DNA of 43,271 bases from Clostridium sp. CAG:710 (lineage in GTDB: Bacteria > Bacillota_I > Bacilli_A > RF39 > UBA660): contig HF996852.1 in NCBI GenBank assembly GCA_000432595.1, positions 1 through 43,271 on the forward strand, written 5' to 3'. The translations under genes were made by a program, and so were the position numbers. Each line of letters begins with the position of its first letter. The stretch's first letter is position 1. Below the pieces are notes generated by a model. The model was not told the origin of the DNA, did not search any database, and was given only the letters and a program-made list of their open reading frames with translations. Below, one piece after another: positions 15,900-24,505 of this stretch.

Positions 15900-16085
15900 T
15901 TAAGCAGTTACTTTATCGTCTTTAAAGATTGCTCTTTTTTCTTTACTACTTATTCTAACTCTTCTTCCGTCAGCTAATCTAACAATTTGAAGATTTAACT
16001 TTTGTTTACGGTTAGTTTTATTTAAAGCGTGTGATCTATTTCTTGCTTTACAATTTGGTGTTCTACCAGTTACATTTATAGCCAT
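15900..16085 (-). CDS. rpmB: 50S ribosomal protein L28
   Basis: 61 residues beginning MAINVTGRTPNCKARNRSHA and ending with a basic segment (GRRVRISSKEKRAIF), the standard L28 pattern of a small, arginine/lysine-rich protein of the large subunit. Length and sequence are typical; there is no zinc-binding Cys pair, so it is the C-minus form. A strong AAAGGAGG site precedes the ATG. It is a single minus-strand gene between tRNA-Ile and dnaE, with its own terminator. Confidence 0.95.
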   Translation of the reverse strand: MAINVTGRTPNCKARNRSHALNKTNRKQKLNLQIVRLADGRRVRISSKEKRAIFKDDKVTA

Positions 16086-16130
16086 TAAAGATTCCTCCTT
16101 TAATACATATTTGTTCGCTTATTAACTTTA

Positions 16131-16153
16131 ACATATTATTTTGATTTAGTCAA
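16131..16153 (-). promoter_or_regulatory. Possible rpmB promoter
   Basis: On the minus strand TTGACT (16153-16148) is followed 17 bases later by TAAAGT, a poor -10. Only the -35 element is convincing. Confidence 0.3.
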
Positions 16154-16217
16154 ATATTTTTGTTTTGTTTTTTAATTTTTAAAATATGTGGTATATTATT
16201 AGTAGAGGAGGGATTAT

Positions 16218-19157
16218 ATGTTTACAAGTTTATATGTTAAAACCAATTATTCCCTTTTATCTAGCTTAGTCTCAATTGATAATTTAATTCTTTATGCTGT
16301 AGAACATAAATTATCTGCACTTGCAATATGCGATGATAATATGACTTCTACCAAAATATTCTATGATAAATGTATTAAAAATAATATAAAACCTATTATA
16401 GGATTAGATTTAAAATATAATAATAGTAATATCTTAATGTATGCTAAAAGCTTTACAGGGTATCAATCACTTATAAAGTTATCTACTATATCGAGTGAAA
16501 GAGATATCACTATAACTGATTTAGAAACTTACAATAATGATGTAGTTGTGGTTTTACCTTACAAAGATTTTGCTTTGTATAATGAACTAACACGATTGTA
16601 TGATAATTTATATATTGGAGTTTTAAATAAAACAGAGGAAAAAGAGTCTTATAAAGTCACAAAAAATGTAGTTTTTATTAATAAGGTTTTATATTTAAAT
16701 AAGAAGCATGAAAAGTATTTAAAGTATTTATTTATGATTAGAGATTCTAAGACTATTGCGGATGATGTTACCTTTAAAGACAACTATAATTATATGCTTT
16801 TATCTGATGCAATTAGTTTAGTTAGTAATGAGACACTTAATAATACTAATGTTATTGCGGATATGTGTAATCTTGAGCTTTCTAAAAGAGATGATTTGCT
16901 ACCAGTATATGATACTAACATTGATAGTGATCAGTATATTGTTAAACTTAGTGTTGCTGGGCTTAATAAAAGACTTGGTGGTAATGTTAGTGATGTTTAT
17001 AAAAAAAGATTAATATATGAATTAGATGTAATAAAAAGAATGGGTTTTTCCAATTACTTTTTAGTTGTATATGACTTTATTAAATATGCTAAGAAGAACA
17101 ATATTTTAGTTGGTCCTGGAAGAGGAAGTGCAGCTGGTAGTTTGGTTGCGTATTCTCTTGGAATAACAGAAATAGATCCTATAAAATATGATTTATTATT
17201 TGAAAGATTTTTAAATCCAGAACGTGTAAGTATGCCTGATATTGATACTGATTTCCCTGATATATATAGAAACAGTATAATTGAATATGTTAGAAATAAA
17301 TATGGGGAAAAAAGAGTGAGTGGTATTATAACATTTGGTACTATGGCTGCAAAACTTGTTTTAAGAGATGTAGGTAGAGTTCTTAATATTCCACCTAAAA
17401 CTATAGATACATTATGTAAAAAAATTCCTACTGTAACTAAAGATAAATTAAAAGATTTTTATGATAGAGATGAAAATTTTAGAAATATAATAAATTCTTC
17501 TGATAAGTTAATACTTTTATATGAAATATCTACTTTGATTGAAGGGTTTCCACGACATATTTCCACTCATGCGGCTGGTGTTGTAATGAGTAGAATTGAT
17601 TTGGATAGGATTATTCCTCTTGTTAGAAATGATGATATGTATATAAGTGGGTATACTATGGAATATTTAGAGGAACTTGGACTTCTTAAGATGGATTTCT
17701 TAGGAATTAAGAATCTTACTACAATAATGAATATTATAGCTGATATAGAAAGTAGTTTAGGAATAAAAATTAATTTTTCTGATATTCCTCTTGATGATCC
17801 TGATGCACTTAAATTGTTTGAAACTGCTGATACGTGTGGAATATTCCAATTTGAGTCGGAGGGGATGAAAAACTTTTTAAGAAAATTAAGACCTAATACT
17901 ATTTATGATATATTTGCGGCAATTGCTTTGTTTAGACCTGGACCTGCGGTTAATATAGATTCATACATTAGAAGAAAATATGGTTTAGAACAAGTGACTT
18001 ATTTAGATCCATGTTTAGAAGGCATTTTATCAAGTACTTATGGTATTATAATATATCAGGAACAGATTATGCAGATAGCCAATGTGATGGCTGGATTTAG
18101 TTATGGTGAAGCTGATATATTAAGACGTGCAATGAGTAAAAAGAAATTGGATTTATTAAAAGGCGAAGAAATTAGATTTATTGAAGGTAGTGTTACAAGG
18201 GGACATAAGGAAGAAGACGCTAAAAGAGTGTTTGATTTAATTCTTAACTTTGCTAATTATGGATTTAATAAGTCTCACTCGGTAAGTTATGCTATAGTTG
18301 CATATAAAATGGCTTATTTGAAGGCAAAATATCCAAAGTTTTTCTTTAGTAATTTATTATCTTCAGTAATTGGGTCTGAGGTTAAGACAATTGAATATAT
18401 TAATGAGGCAAGAAAATTAGGAATCAATGTAATTCTGCCTGATATTAATAGAAGTACCAATAAATATGAAGTTGTGGATAATGGAATATTATTTCCACTA
18501 TCAAATATTAAAAATGTTGGTATAGTTACTTGTAAGGATATTATAAATTCTAGGGGTGATGGATTTAATGATATCTATGATTGCTTTTCTAAAATATTAT
18601 CTAGGAATGTAAATAAATCTACATTAGAAGCATTAATAGATGTATCTTGTTTTGATTCATTTGGTTATAATAAGAAGACGCTTTATTATAATTTGGATAA
18701 TTTAATTAATTATGCGACTCTTACAAAGGATTTAGATCCTGATTTAGTTATAAAACCTGATATAGAAATAATGGATGAATTTTCTAAGGGAGAATTATTA
18801 TCTAATGAAAAGGCAAGTTTGGGATTTTATTTAAGTTCACATCCAACAACTATTTACAAATCTAGGATTTCTAATGTAGTTAATTTAGCGGATATTAGAA
18901 ATTATTTTGGTAAAAGAGTTGAATTACTTGTTATGATAGATAAAGTAAGGGTAGTAAATACTAAGAATAATGATAGGATGGCATTTTATCTAGCAAGCGA
19001 TGATACTGCTCAAACTGATTTAACATTATTTCCTAAAGCTTATGAAAAGTATAAAGATATAGATAAAGGGGAAATAGTGCTTGTAAAAGGAGAAGTGCAA
19101 AGAAGATTTGATAAGTATCAGATAATAGTTAATGAGATAAAAAGAATTAATGACTAA
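16218..19157 (+). CDS. dnaE: DNA polymerase III alpha subunit DnaE
   Basis: A C-family replicative polymerase of the DnaE type, probably acting with PolC in lagging-strand priming extension. Domain order: PHP-like (1-200), palm/fingers with GPGRGSAAGSLVAYSLGITE near 298 and the catalytic PDIDTDFPD near 340, then SRHISTHAAG-like PRHISTHAAGVV near 450, a helix-hairpin-helix region, and a C-terminal OB fold (about 895-979). 979 residues is short for the family (usually about 1,050-1,150). The PHP metal site is lost: the usual HxRxHSxYS reads SLYVKTNYS, and TDDH reads CDDN, so no PHP exonuclease activity is expected. Strong GAGGAGGG site before the ATG. Confidence 0.95.
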   Translation: MFTSLYVKTNYSLLSSLVSIDNLILYAVEHKLSALAICDDNMTSTKIFYDKCIKNNIKPIIGLDLKYNNSNILMYAKSFTGYQSLIKLSTISSERDITITDLETYNNDVVVVLPYKDFALYNELTRLYDNLYIGVLNKTEEKESYKVTKNVVFINKVLYLNKKHEKYLKYLFMIRDSKTIADDVTFKDNYNYMLLSDAISLVSNETLNNTNVIADMCNLELSKRDDLLPVYDTNIDSDQYIVKLSVAGLNKRLGGNVSDVYKKRLIYELDVIKRMGFSNYFLVVYDFIKYAKKNNILVGPGRGSAAGSLVAYSLGITEIDPIKYDLLFERFLNPERVSMPDIDTDFPDIYRNSIIEYVRNKYGEKRVSGIITFGTMAAKLVLRDVGRVLNIPPKTIDTLCKKIPTVTKDKLKDFYDRDENFRNIINSSDKLILLYEISTLIEGFPRHISTHAAGVVMSRIDLDRIIPLVRNDDMYISGYTMEYLEELGLLKMDFLGIKNLTTIMNIIADIESSLGIKINFSDIPLDDPDALKLFETADTCGIFQFESEGMKNFLRKLRPNTIYDIFAAIALFRPGPAVNIDSYIRRKYGLEQVTYLDPCLEGILSSTYGIIIYQEQIMQIANVMAGFSYGEADILRRAMSKKKLDLLKGEEIRFIEGSVTRGHKEEDAKRVFDLILNFANYGFNKSHSVSYAIVAYKMAYLKAKYPKFFFSNLLSSVIGSEVKTIEYINEARKLGINVILPDINRSTNKYEVVDNGILFPLSNIKNVGIVTCKDIINSRGDGFNDIYDCFSKILSRNVNKSTLEALIDVSCFDSFGYNKKTLYYNLDNLINYATLTKDLDPDLVIKPDIEIMDEFSKGELLSNEKASLGFYLSSHPTTIYKSRISNVVNLADIRNYFGKRVELLVMIDKVRVVNTKNNDRMAFYLASDDTAQTDLTLFPKAYEKYKDIDKGEIVLVKGEVQRRFDKYQIIVNEIKRIND

Positions 19158-19187
19158 GGACAAAGTATAATATTTTGTCCTTGTTTT
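19157..19187 (+). terminator. Intrinsic terminator after dnaE
   Basis: AGGACAAA pairs with TTTTGTCCT across an 8-base loop, followed by TTGTTTT. The tail doubles as the -35 box of the next promoter. Confidence 0.75.
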
Positions 19188-19209
19188 AATTGTTTAGATT
19201 TTGTATAAT
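19181..19209 (+). promoter_or_regulatory. Promoter of CmpB-type gene
   Basis: TTGTTT (19181-19186), a 17-bp spacer and TATAAT (19204-19209), 27 bases before the ATG at 19236. Confidence 0.65.
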
Positions 19210-19235
19210 ATTATTATATTTAGGAGGTTCGTAGT

Positions 19236-19916
19236 ATGTATACGTTTTGTTATTGGTTTTTACTTTATTTTATGTATTGTGTTTTAGGGTATATTTTAGA
19301 ATGTACTTTTTGTTCAATAATTGATAAAAAAGTGGTATTAAATAGAGGATTCCTTATAGGACCATATTTACCAATATATGGTAAGGGTGCTATATGCATA
19401 ATTCTTTTATTAAATAAGTATTTAAAGGATCCAATTGTATTATTTGTAATGGGGGCTTTAATTGCTACTATACTTGAATATTTTGCAAGTTACTTTATGG
19501 AGAAAATATTCAAAGCTAGATGGTGGGATTATTCAAATCACAAACTCAATTTAAATGGTAGAGTATGTTTTACTAATACGGTCTTATTTGGTATTGGTGG
19601 AGTAGTTATAATGTATCTTATAAATCCGGCTTTTACTAGTTTAATAGGATTGCTTGGAAAAACGGCAACTATTGTTTTGGGTATTATATTCTTTATTATA
19701 TATGAGACTGATTCAGTTATATCAATTGTAACAACATACAAATTAAGGAAAACATCTATGACTATGAAAAAAGATATGAGTAGTGAGATTAAAGCTGAAG
19801 TTAGAGAAAGTGTTCTTAAGAATAGTTATTTCAAAAAGCGTTTACTTAATGCATTCCCTAAATTAAAGAACAATTCATTATTTGATCAAATAAAGGATAT
19901 ATTGAATAAAAAATAG
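19236..19916 (+). CDS. CmpB-type putative ABC permease membrane protein
   Basis: 226 residues with about five or six membrane helices. It carries the features of the ABC_trans_CmpB family: an N-terminal YFMYCVLGYILECTF helix, NRGFLIGPYLPIYGKGA, a conserved EYF...E, KARWWDYSNHKLNLNGRVC and a following FGIGGVV helix. The family is common in Firmicutes and is labelled a putative ABC transporter permease, although no ATPase partner is adjacent here and its transport role is not established. The C-terminal 50 residues are basic and cytoplasmic. AGGAGG site before the ATG; monocistronic. Confidence 0.8.
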   Translation: MYTFCYWFLLYFMYCVLGYILECTFCSIIDKKVVLNRGFLIGPYLPIYGKGAICIILLLNKYLKDPIVLFVMGALIATILEYFASYFMEKIFKARWWDYSNHKLNLNGRVCFTNTVLFGIGGVVIMYLINPAFTSLIGLLGKTATIVLGIIFFIIYETDSVISIVTTYKLRKTSMTMKKDMSSEIKAEVRESVLKNSYFKKRLLNAFPKLKNNSLFDQIKDILNKK

Positions 19917-19958
19917 TCAAATATTAAATAAAAATAAAATTTGTACTTATGCTGTAGT

Positions 19959-19996
19959 TTTTATTTGAAACTACTTATTTGTAGGTTGAAATAAAA
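19959..19996. repeat. Inverted repeat 1
   Basis: TTTTATTT (19959-19966) with AAATAAAA (19989-19996) and CTAC with GTAG inside, with two mismatches between them and a 6-base loop. No T run follows on either strand, so it is not an obvious terminator. Confidence 0.6.
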
Positions 19997-20017
19997 AACG
20001 CAGTGGTCAAGAAAAAA

Positions 20018-20086
20018 CATAATAACCTCCTTCTGTTTATTCGATTGACGAAACATCTTTCGCTGTAACAGCAGGAGGTTATTATG
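20018..20086. repeat. Long hairpin carrying SD-ATG on both strands
   Basis: 18-base arms at 20018-20035 and 20069-20086 match at 17 of 18 positions. Each arm, read outward, is AGGAGGTTATTATG, that is, a Shine-Dalgarno 5 bases before an ATG. On the plus strand the frame is ATG CTA TAA (two codons); on the minus strand it is a 19-codon frame starting MFFLDHC. The 33-base loop holds a further 5-bp stem (CGAAA/TTTCG). Confidence 0.75.
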
Positions 20087-20088
20087 CT

Positions 20089-20167
20089 ATAAGATGAAAA
20101 TATAAATGTATCCAATGTCTTAATAATATATACGTGTTGACATATATTGATTAAGAGTTCATCTTAT
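20089..20167. repeat. Inverted repeat 3
   Basis: Perfect 10-base arms ATAAGATGAA (20089-20098) and TTCATCTTAT (20158-20167) enclosing 59 bases. The right arm overlaps the region expected for the -10 box behind TTGACA at 20137. Confidence 0.6.
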
Positions 20168-20227
20168 CATAAACTATGCAATGGTTTATTCTATGTATTT
20201 TGAAAGGAAACAAATGAGGAGGTTTAG

Positions 20228-21616
20228 ATGGAATATTGGGATTTATATAACTATGATGGTAAAAAGAAAAATAAAATTGCAATAAGAGGAGATAAATTAA
20301 ATAATGATGATTTTCACTTGGTTGTAAATGCTTGGATCATGAATGAAAATGGTGAATTTTTAATAACGCAAAGAGTACCAACAAAAAGCCATCCTTTAAT
20401 GTGGGAATGTACAGGTGGCTCGGCTATGCTCGGAGAAAATTCATTACAAGCAGCAATTCGTGAAGTGAAAGAGGAACTTGGAATAGATATAGCTGCTAAT
20501 AAAGGAATTTTTATTGGCGAATCAAGGAGGTTTTATGAATCCTGCCCAGATATATTGCATGTATGGTTATTCAAATTAGATAATGAAATTCCAAATTTTA
20601 AAATCCAGAAAGAAGAAGTTAATGATCTGATGTGGGCATCAAGAGATAAAATATTACAACTTTTTTATGAACATAAATTTGAGCCCAATTCATTTTTTGA
20701 CAAAATTATGAATATCAATACGGATAGAAAAATAAAAAACATGTTAGAATTCAAGAATGATTTCAATATTACTCATGAGAGAAATTATCCTTTACTTGAT
20801 AAATTAAATGATAAAAAATTTATAAGAAAAATGTTGGATCAGAAAATTCCTGTTATTAATGCATATTGGATTAATGATAAAATAGGTTATAATGAAGCAA
20901 TTAAGTTAATTAGTTTTGATAAATTGGTGATTCAAGGTAAAACAAGTGTTGGTGATGATAATGCATTTTATATAGAAAATGAACAAGCATTTAACAAATA
21001 TTCTACTGTATGTAATAATGAATACTATGTTTCTAAATATACTGAACATCTTCCTATTAATATTACAGTTGTGATTGGTAAGTATGATACAATTGCTTTT
21101 CCTCCTTCTGTCAAACTTGTAAAATTAGATGATGATAAGTTCAAATGTATGGGTGCGGATTTTATTTATTATCAAAATTTAAGTAATAAAATACATGATC
21201 AGGTTAAAACTTATTCGGATATCATAATAAAAGAACTTAAAGAAAAAGGCTATAGGGGAATACTTGGAATAGATTTTATCGCTGACAATAATGACAATGT
21301 TTATTTTATGAAAATCAATTCTTATTTTCAACCATCATCATTTATTATCAGTCAATATTTATCAAAGTATTGTTCAACTTCAATTGCTGAATTACATTAT
21401 TTGGCGATAACTGACAAATACATTGGAAATATATATTTAGATAAAATAGATAACAGTTTTCTAAATTGCACTAATCTTGCAGATTTTAGCAATCTTAAAT
21501 ATTATAAAATAATAAAAAATGAATATTATTCAAAAAATAAAACTTCAAGTTTCAGTAAAGTATTTAATTACTCAATTATTAATCATGATGAATTTGAAAA
21601 GAGAAGGATAGATTAA
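20228..21616 (+). CDS. Nudix hydrolase fused to ATP-grasp domain
   Basis: 462 residues. The N-terminal Nudix domain (about 30-160) has a perfect Nudix box at residues 64-86 (Gx5Ex7REUxEExGU: G64, E70, R78-E79, E82-E83, G85). After a linker, residues 195-430 look like an ATP-grasp domain: the glycine-loop region VIQGKTSVGDDNAFYI (235-249), YYVSKYTEHLPIN (266-278), FPPSVKLV, and GYRGILGIDFI (341-351). The magnesium-site strand normally reads ExNpR, but here FMKINSYFQ has Lys362 where Glu is expected, with Asn364 kept. Either the ligase domain is degenerate or its chemistry differs. AGGAGG site; the gene stands alone behind the hairpin-rich gap. Substrates unknown. An accessory, possibly acquired gene. 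Confidence 0.75.
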   Translation: MEYWDLYNYDGKKKNKIAIRGDKLNNDDFHLVVNAWIMNENGEFLITQRVPTKSHPLMWECTGGSAMLGENSLQAAIREVKEELGIDIAANKGIFIGESRRFYESCPDILHVWLFKLDNEIPNFKIQKEEVNDLMWASRDKILQLFYEHKFEPNSFFDKIMNINTDRKIKNMLEFKNDFNITHERNYPLLDKLNDKKFIRKMLDQKIPVINAYWINDKIGYNEAIKLISFDKLVIQGKTSVGDDNAFYIENEQAFNKYSTVCNNEYYVSKYTEHLPINITVVIGKYDTIAFPPSVKLVKLDDDKFKCMGADFIYYQNLSNKIHDQVKTYSDIIIKELKEKGYRGILGIDFIADNNDNVYFMKINSYFQPSSFIISQYLSKYCSTSIAELHYLAITDKYIGNIYLDKIDNSFLNCTNLADFSNLKYYKIIKNEYYSKNKTSSFSKVFNYSIINHDEFEKRRID

Positions 21617-21719
21617 AATTGCTTCTATAAAAATCAAGTGCAAGATAATAGCGACAAAATCTGTAAAAATTAATTTTTAAGTATAGTAAATAAAATATTC
21701 AAATATTACATAAAAAGTG

Positions 21720-21748
21720 TTGATTTATTTTGATATTTAATGTATATT
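21720..21748 (+). promoter_or_regulatory. Promoter of rpsO
   Basis: TTGATT (21720-21725), a 17-bp spacer and TATATT (21743-21748). Confidence 0.65.
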
Positions 21749-21757
21749 AAGGTTACT

Positions 21758-21804
21758 GCGATATCTTGGTATTTGGAGTTTTCCGACCAATACCCAGATG
21801 TTGT
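21758..21804 (+). promoter_or_regulatory. Structured rpsO leader (candidate S15 autoregulation site)
   Basis: A continuous long stem-loop: GCGATATCTTGGTATTTGG (21758-21776) pairs with CCAATACCCAGATGTTGT (21787-21804) with one mismatch, one bulge and some G-U pairs, and a 10-base loop. It sits between the promoter and the AAGGAGG site of rpsO. S15 represses its own translation through diverse leader RNAs in several phyla, so this is a plausible binding site. Confidence 0.5.
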
Positions 21805-21831
21805 GAATTTATATAAGGAGGAAATTTTAAA

Positions 21832-22101
21832 ATGGCTTTAACTAAAGAAGTAAAACAAAGTATCATTAAAGATTTCGCAAGAGATGAAAAAGATACTGGT
21901 TCAGCTGAGGTTCAAATAGCAATTCTAACTGAAGAAATTAGAATTCTTACAGAACACTTAAAAGAGCATAAACATGATTTCCATTCAAGACGTGGACTTT
22001 TAAAGAAAGTTGGTCAAAGAAGAAACATGTTAAATTACTTAGCAAAGAAAGATGTCAATAGATATCGTGAAGTAATTAAAAAATTAGGATTAAGAAAGTA
22101 G
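21832..22101 (+). CDS. rpsO: 30S ribosomal protein S15
   Basis: 89 residues, the canonical length, with the S15 landmarks DTGSAEVQIAILTEEI, HLKEHKHDFHSRRGL and RRNMLNYL. It binds 16S rRNA at the central domain and is an early assembly protein. Ribosome site AAGGAGG. The classical rpsO-pnp neighbourhood is kept, with one small gene between. It has its own promoter, structured leader and terminator. Confidence 0.97.
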   Translation: MALTKEVKQSIIKDFARDEKDTGSAEVQIAILTEEIRILTEHLKEHKHDFHSRRGLLKKVGQRRNMLNYLAKKDVNRYREVIKKLGLRK

Positions 22102-22130
22102 ACACTATTTTTTGGTGTCTTTATTTTTTG
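22100..22130 (+). terminator. Terminator after rpsO
   Basis: AGACAC/GTGTCT stem (22100-22105 with 22115-22120) followed by TTATTTTTT. Confidence 0.7.
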
Positions 22131-22144
22131 CAGGAGGTTAATAC

Positions 22145-22354
22145 ATGAGAACAAATAATTTATATTTAGGAACTATGAAATCTTTATATGGTAATGATAG
22201 ATTGGTTCTAAAGAAAAAAAGTAACTTATATTACAATATAGAAGATAAAAATATGTATGATATTGTAAATTTTGACTATATTGTACCAATTGAAGTTAAT
22301 AAACCATTTATGTCTAAAAATAAAATATTAAAGTTAGTTAATGGTACAAAATAA
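22145..22354 (+). CDS. Small hypothetical protein between rpsO and pnp
   Basis: 69 residues, basic, no membrane segment, starting MRTNNLYLGTMKSLYGNDRL and ending LKLVNGTK. No family recognised. It has a strong CAGGAGG site 7 bases before the ATG and ends 14 bases before the pnp ATG, so it is very likely expressed with pnp. It may be a lineage-specific gene. Confidence 0.6.
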   Translation: MRTNNLYLGTMKSLYGNDRLVLKKKSNLYYNIEDKNMYDIVNFDYIVPIEVNKPFMSKNKILKLVNGTK

Positions 22355-22368
22355 TAATGGAGGTTAAA

Positions 22369-24501
22369 ATGGCTAAAAGAGTATTTGAATTTGATTTTAG
22401 GGGAAGAAAAATAGTTGTAGAACATGGTGAGCTTGCTAAACAAGCACATGGGTCTGTATTGGTTAGATATGGTGATACTGTTATATTATCAACAACGGTA
22501 GTATCAAAGACAGCTAATATTTTATCTGACTTTTTTCCACTTATGGTTTTATATCAAGAAAAACTATATTCAGTAGGAAAAATTCCAGGAGGATTTATTA
22601 AAAGGGAAGGTAGACCAACAGAGGCTGCTACTTTAGCTGCTAGAATGATTGATAGGCCAATGAGACCAATGTTCCCAGAAGATTTTAGAAATGAGGTACA
22701 GGTTGTAAATACAGTATTATCTGTTGATAATGATAATTCACCAGAACTTACTGCAATGTTTGGATCAAGCTTAGCTACTTGTATTTCAAAGGTTCCATTT
22801 GATGGACCTATTGCTGGAGTGAAAGTTGGTAGAGTTAATGGAGAATTTATAATTAATCCAACACCTGATGAACTTGAAGTATCAGATATCGATTTAACAG
22901 TTGCTGGTACAAAATATGCAATTAACATGGTTGAAGCAGGAGCTCGTGAAGTAAGTGAAGAAGATATGTTGGAAGCATTAATGTTTGGGCATGAGGCTGT
23001 AAAAGAATTATGTGCATTCCAAGAAGAGATAATTGAAGAAGTCGGAGTAGGAAAGATGGAATATGAACATCTTGAAATATCTGATGAATTAAGAAATGAA
23101 ATTAGAACTCTTGCAAGTAATAAGTTGGATGCAGCACTAAGAATAAAAGGTAAACTTGAAAAATATGCCGCAATAGATGCAGTAAAAGAAGAAGTTGTAA
23201 ACAAATATGAAGAAGAAAATTCTTCACTGGATAAAGATGAATTAAATGAACTTTTAACTAAAGTTAAATTGGTTTTAGAATCTATTGAATATGATATATT
23301 CAGATCAATTACGGTTAATGAAAAAACAAGAGCAGATGGAAGAAGTATGACTGAAATTAGACCTCTATCTACCGATATAGATATGTTGCCTAGAACTCAT
23401 GGGTCGGCTTTATTTACAAGAGGTGAAACTCAAGCTCTTGCTGTTACTACACTTGGAGCTTTAAATGAATATCAAGCGTTAGATGGAATAAGTTTAGAAG
23501 CTGAAAAACATTTTATGCTTCATTATAATTTTCCACAATTTTCTGTTGGAGAAACTGGTAGATATGGTTCTCCTGGTAGAAGAGAAATAGGTCATGGTGC
23601 ATTAGGTGAAAGATGTTTAAAACAAGTTATGCCTAGCGAAGAGGAATTTCCTTATACAGTACGTGTAGTAAGCGAAATATTAGAAAGTAATGGTTCTAGT
23701 TCTCAAGCTACTATATGTGCTGGATGTATGTCATTAATGGCTGCAGGTGTTCCAATAAAAGCACCAGTTGCCGGAATTGCAATGGGACTTATTACTTCAA
23801 AAGATGGTAGTGATTATACAATTTTAACAGATATTCAAGGTATGGAAGACCATTTGGGTGATATGGACTTTAAAGTTGGTGGTACAAGAAGTGGTATATG
23901 TTCTTTACAAATGGATATCAAAATTAAAGGAATTACTAAAGAAATATTAAAAGAGGCATTAGCACAAGCAAAAGATGCTCGTATGGAAATACTTGATGTA
24001 ATGGAAAAACAAATTAGTAAACCAAGGGAAGAAGTTTCTAAGTATGCTCCTAAGACTATGATTTTCTACATTAAACCAGAGAAAATTAAGGATGTAATTG
24101 GTCGTGGTGGAGAAATGATTACTAAAATTATCTTAGAAGCAAGTGGTGTTACTGCAGTTAATGATGTTAATGCAGTTAAAGTTGATTTAGAGGATGATGG
24201 TAAAGTAATTATTTATCATACAGATAAAGATATTATTAACAAAACAGCTGAAATGATTCAAGATGTTGTAAAAGAAGTAGAAGAAGGAAAAATATACACT
24301 GCAAAAGTAGTTAAAATTGAAGAATTTGGATGCTTTGTACAACTATGGCCTGGTTGTGAAGGACTAGTTCATATTTCTAAATTATCAAAAGATAGAGTAG
24401 AAAAGGTTGAAGATGTTGTAAAACTTGGTGATGAAATTTTGGTTAAAGCAATAGGTACTGATAAAAAGGGAAGATTAAATTTCTCAAGACGTGATGTGTA
24501 A
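22369..24501 (+). CDS. pnp: Polyribonucleotide nucleotidyltransferase
   Basis: PNPase degrades RNA 3' to 5' phosphorolytically. Two RNase PH-like halves (about 1-210 and 310-540) flank a helical domain, followed by a KH domain (IGRGGEMI, GxxG loop, about 575) and an S1 domain (GKIYTAKVVKIEEFGCFVQL) ending in KGRLNFSRR. The second half keeps catalytic-site GETGRYGSPGRREIGHGAL and KVGGTRSGICSLQMD. I chose ATG 22369, because GGAGG at 22359-22363 precedes it; the ATG at 22357 overlaps that site. 710 residues, normal for the family. Terminator follows. Confidence 0.97.
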   Translation: MAKRVFEFDFRGRKIVVEHGELAKQAHGSVLVRYGDTVILSTTVVSKTANILSDFFPLMVLYQEKLYSVGKIPGGFIKREGRPTEAATLAARMIDRPMRPMFPEDFRNEVQVVNTVLSVDNDNSPELTAMFGSSLATCISKVPFDGPIAGVKVGRVNGEFIINPTPDELEVSDIDLTVAGTKYAINMVEAGAREVSEEDMLEALMFGHEAVKELCAFQEEIIEEVGVGKMEYEHLEISDELRNEIRTLASNKLDAALRIKGKLEKYAAIDAVKEEVVNKYEEENSSLDKDELNELLTKVKLVLESIEYDIFRSITVNEKTRADGRSMTEIRPLSTDIDMLPRTHGSALFTRGETQALAVTTLGALNEYQALDGISLEAEKHFMLHYNFPQFSVGETGRYGSPGRREIGHGALGERCLKQVMPSEEEFPYTVRVVSEILESNGSSSQATICAGCMSLMAAGVPIKAPVAGIAMGLITSKDGSDYTILTDIQGMEDHLGDMDFKVGGTRSGICSLQMDIKIKGITKEILKEALAQAKDARMEILDVMEKQISKPREEVSKYAPKTMIFYIKPEKIKDVIGRGGEMITKIILEASGVTAVNDVNAVKVDLEDDGKVIIYHTDKDIINKTAEMIQDVVKEVEEGKIYTAKVVKIEEFGCFVQLWPGCEGLVHISKLSKDRVEKVEDVVKLGDEILVKAIGTDKKGRLNFSRRDV

Positions 24502-24505
24502 TGTT

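Larger units (their letters stand above)
19917..20227. other. Hairpin-rich intergenic region
   Basis: 311 bases without a convincing gene, but with three nested or successive inverted repeats (19959-19996, 20018-20086, 20089-20167) and a TTGACA at 20137-20142 that may drive the downstream Nudix/ATP-grasp gene. The density of structure is unlike any other gap in the window and suggests an element boundary or a complex leader RNA. Confidence 0.6.

Noticed and set aside
22554..23204. 216-codon minus-strand frame opposite pnp
   Set aside because: Lies wholly within conserved pnp; its Ser/Ala-rich sequence is what reverse translation of the plus strand gives.
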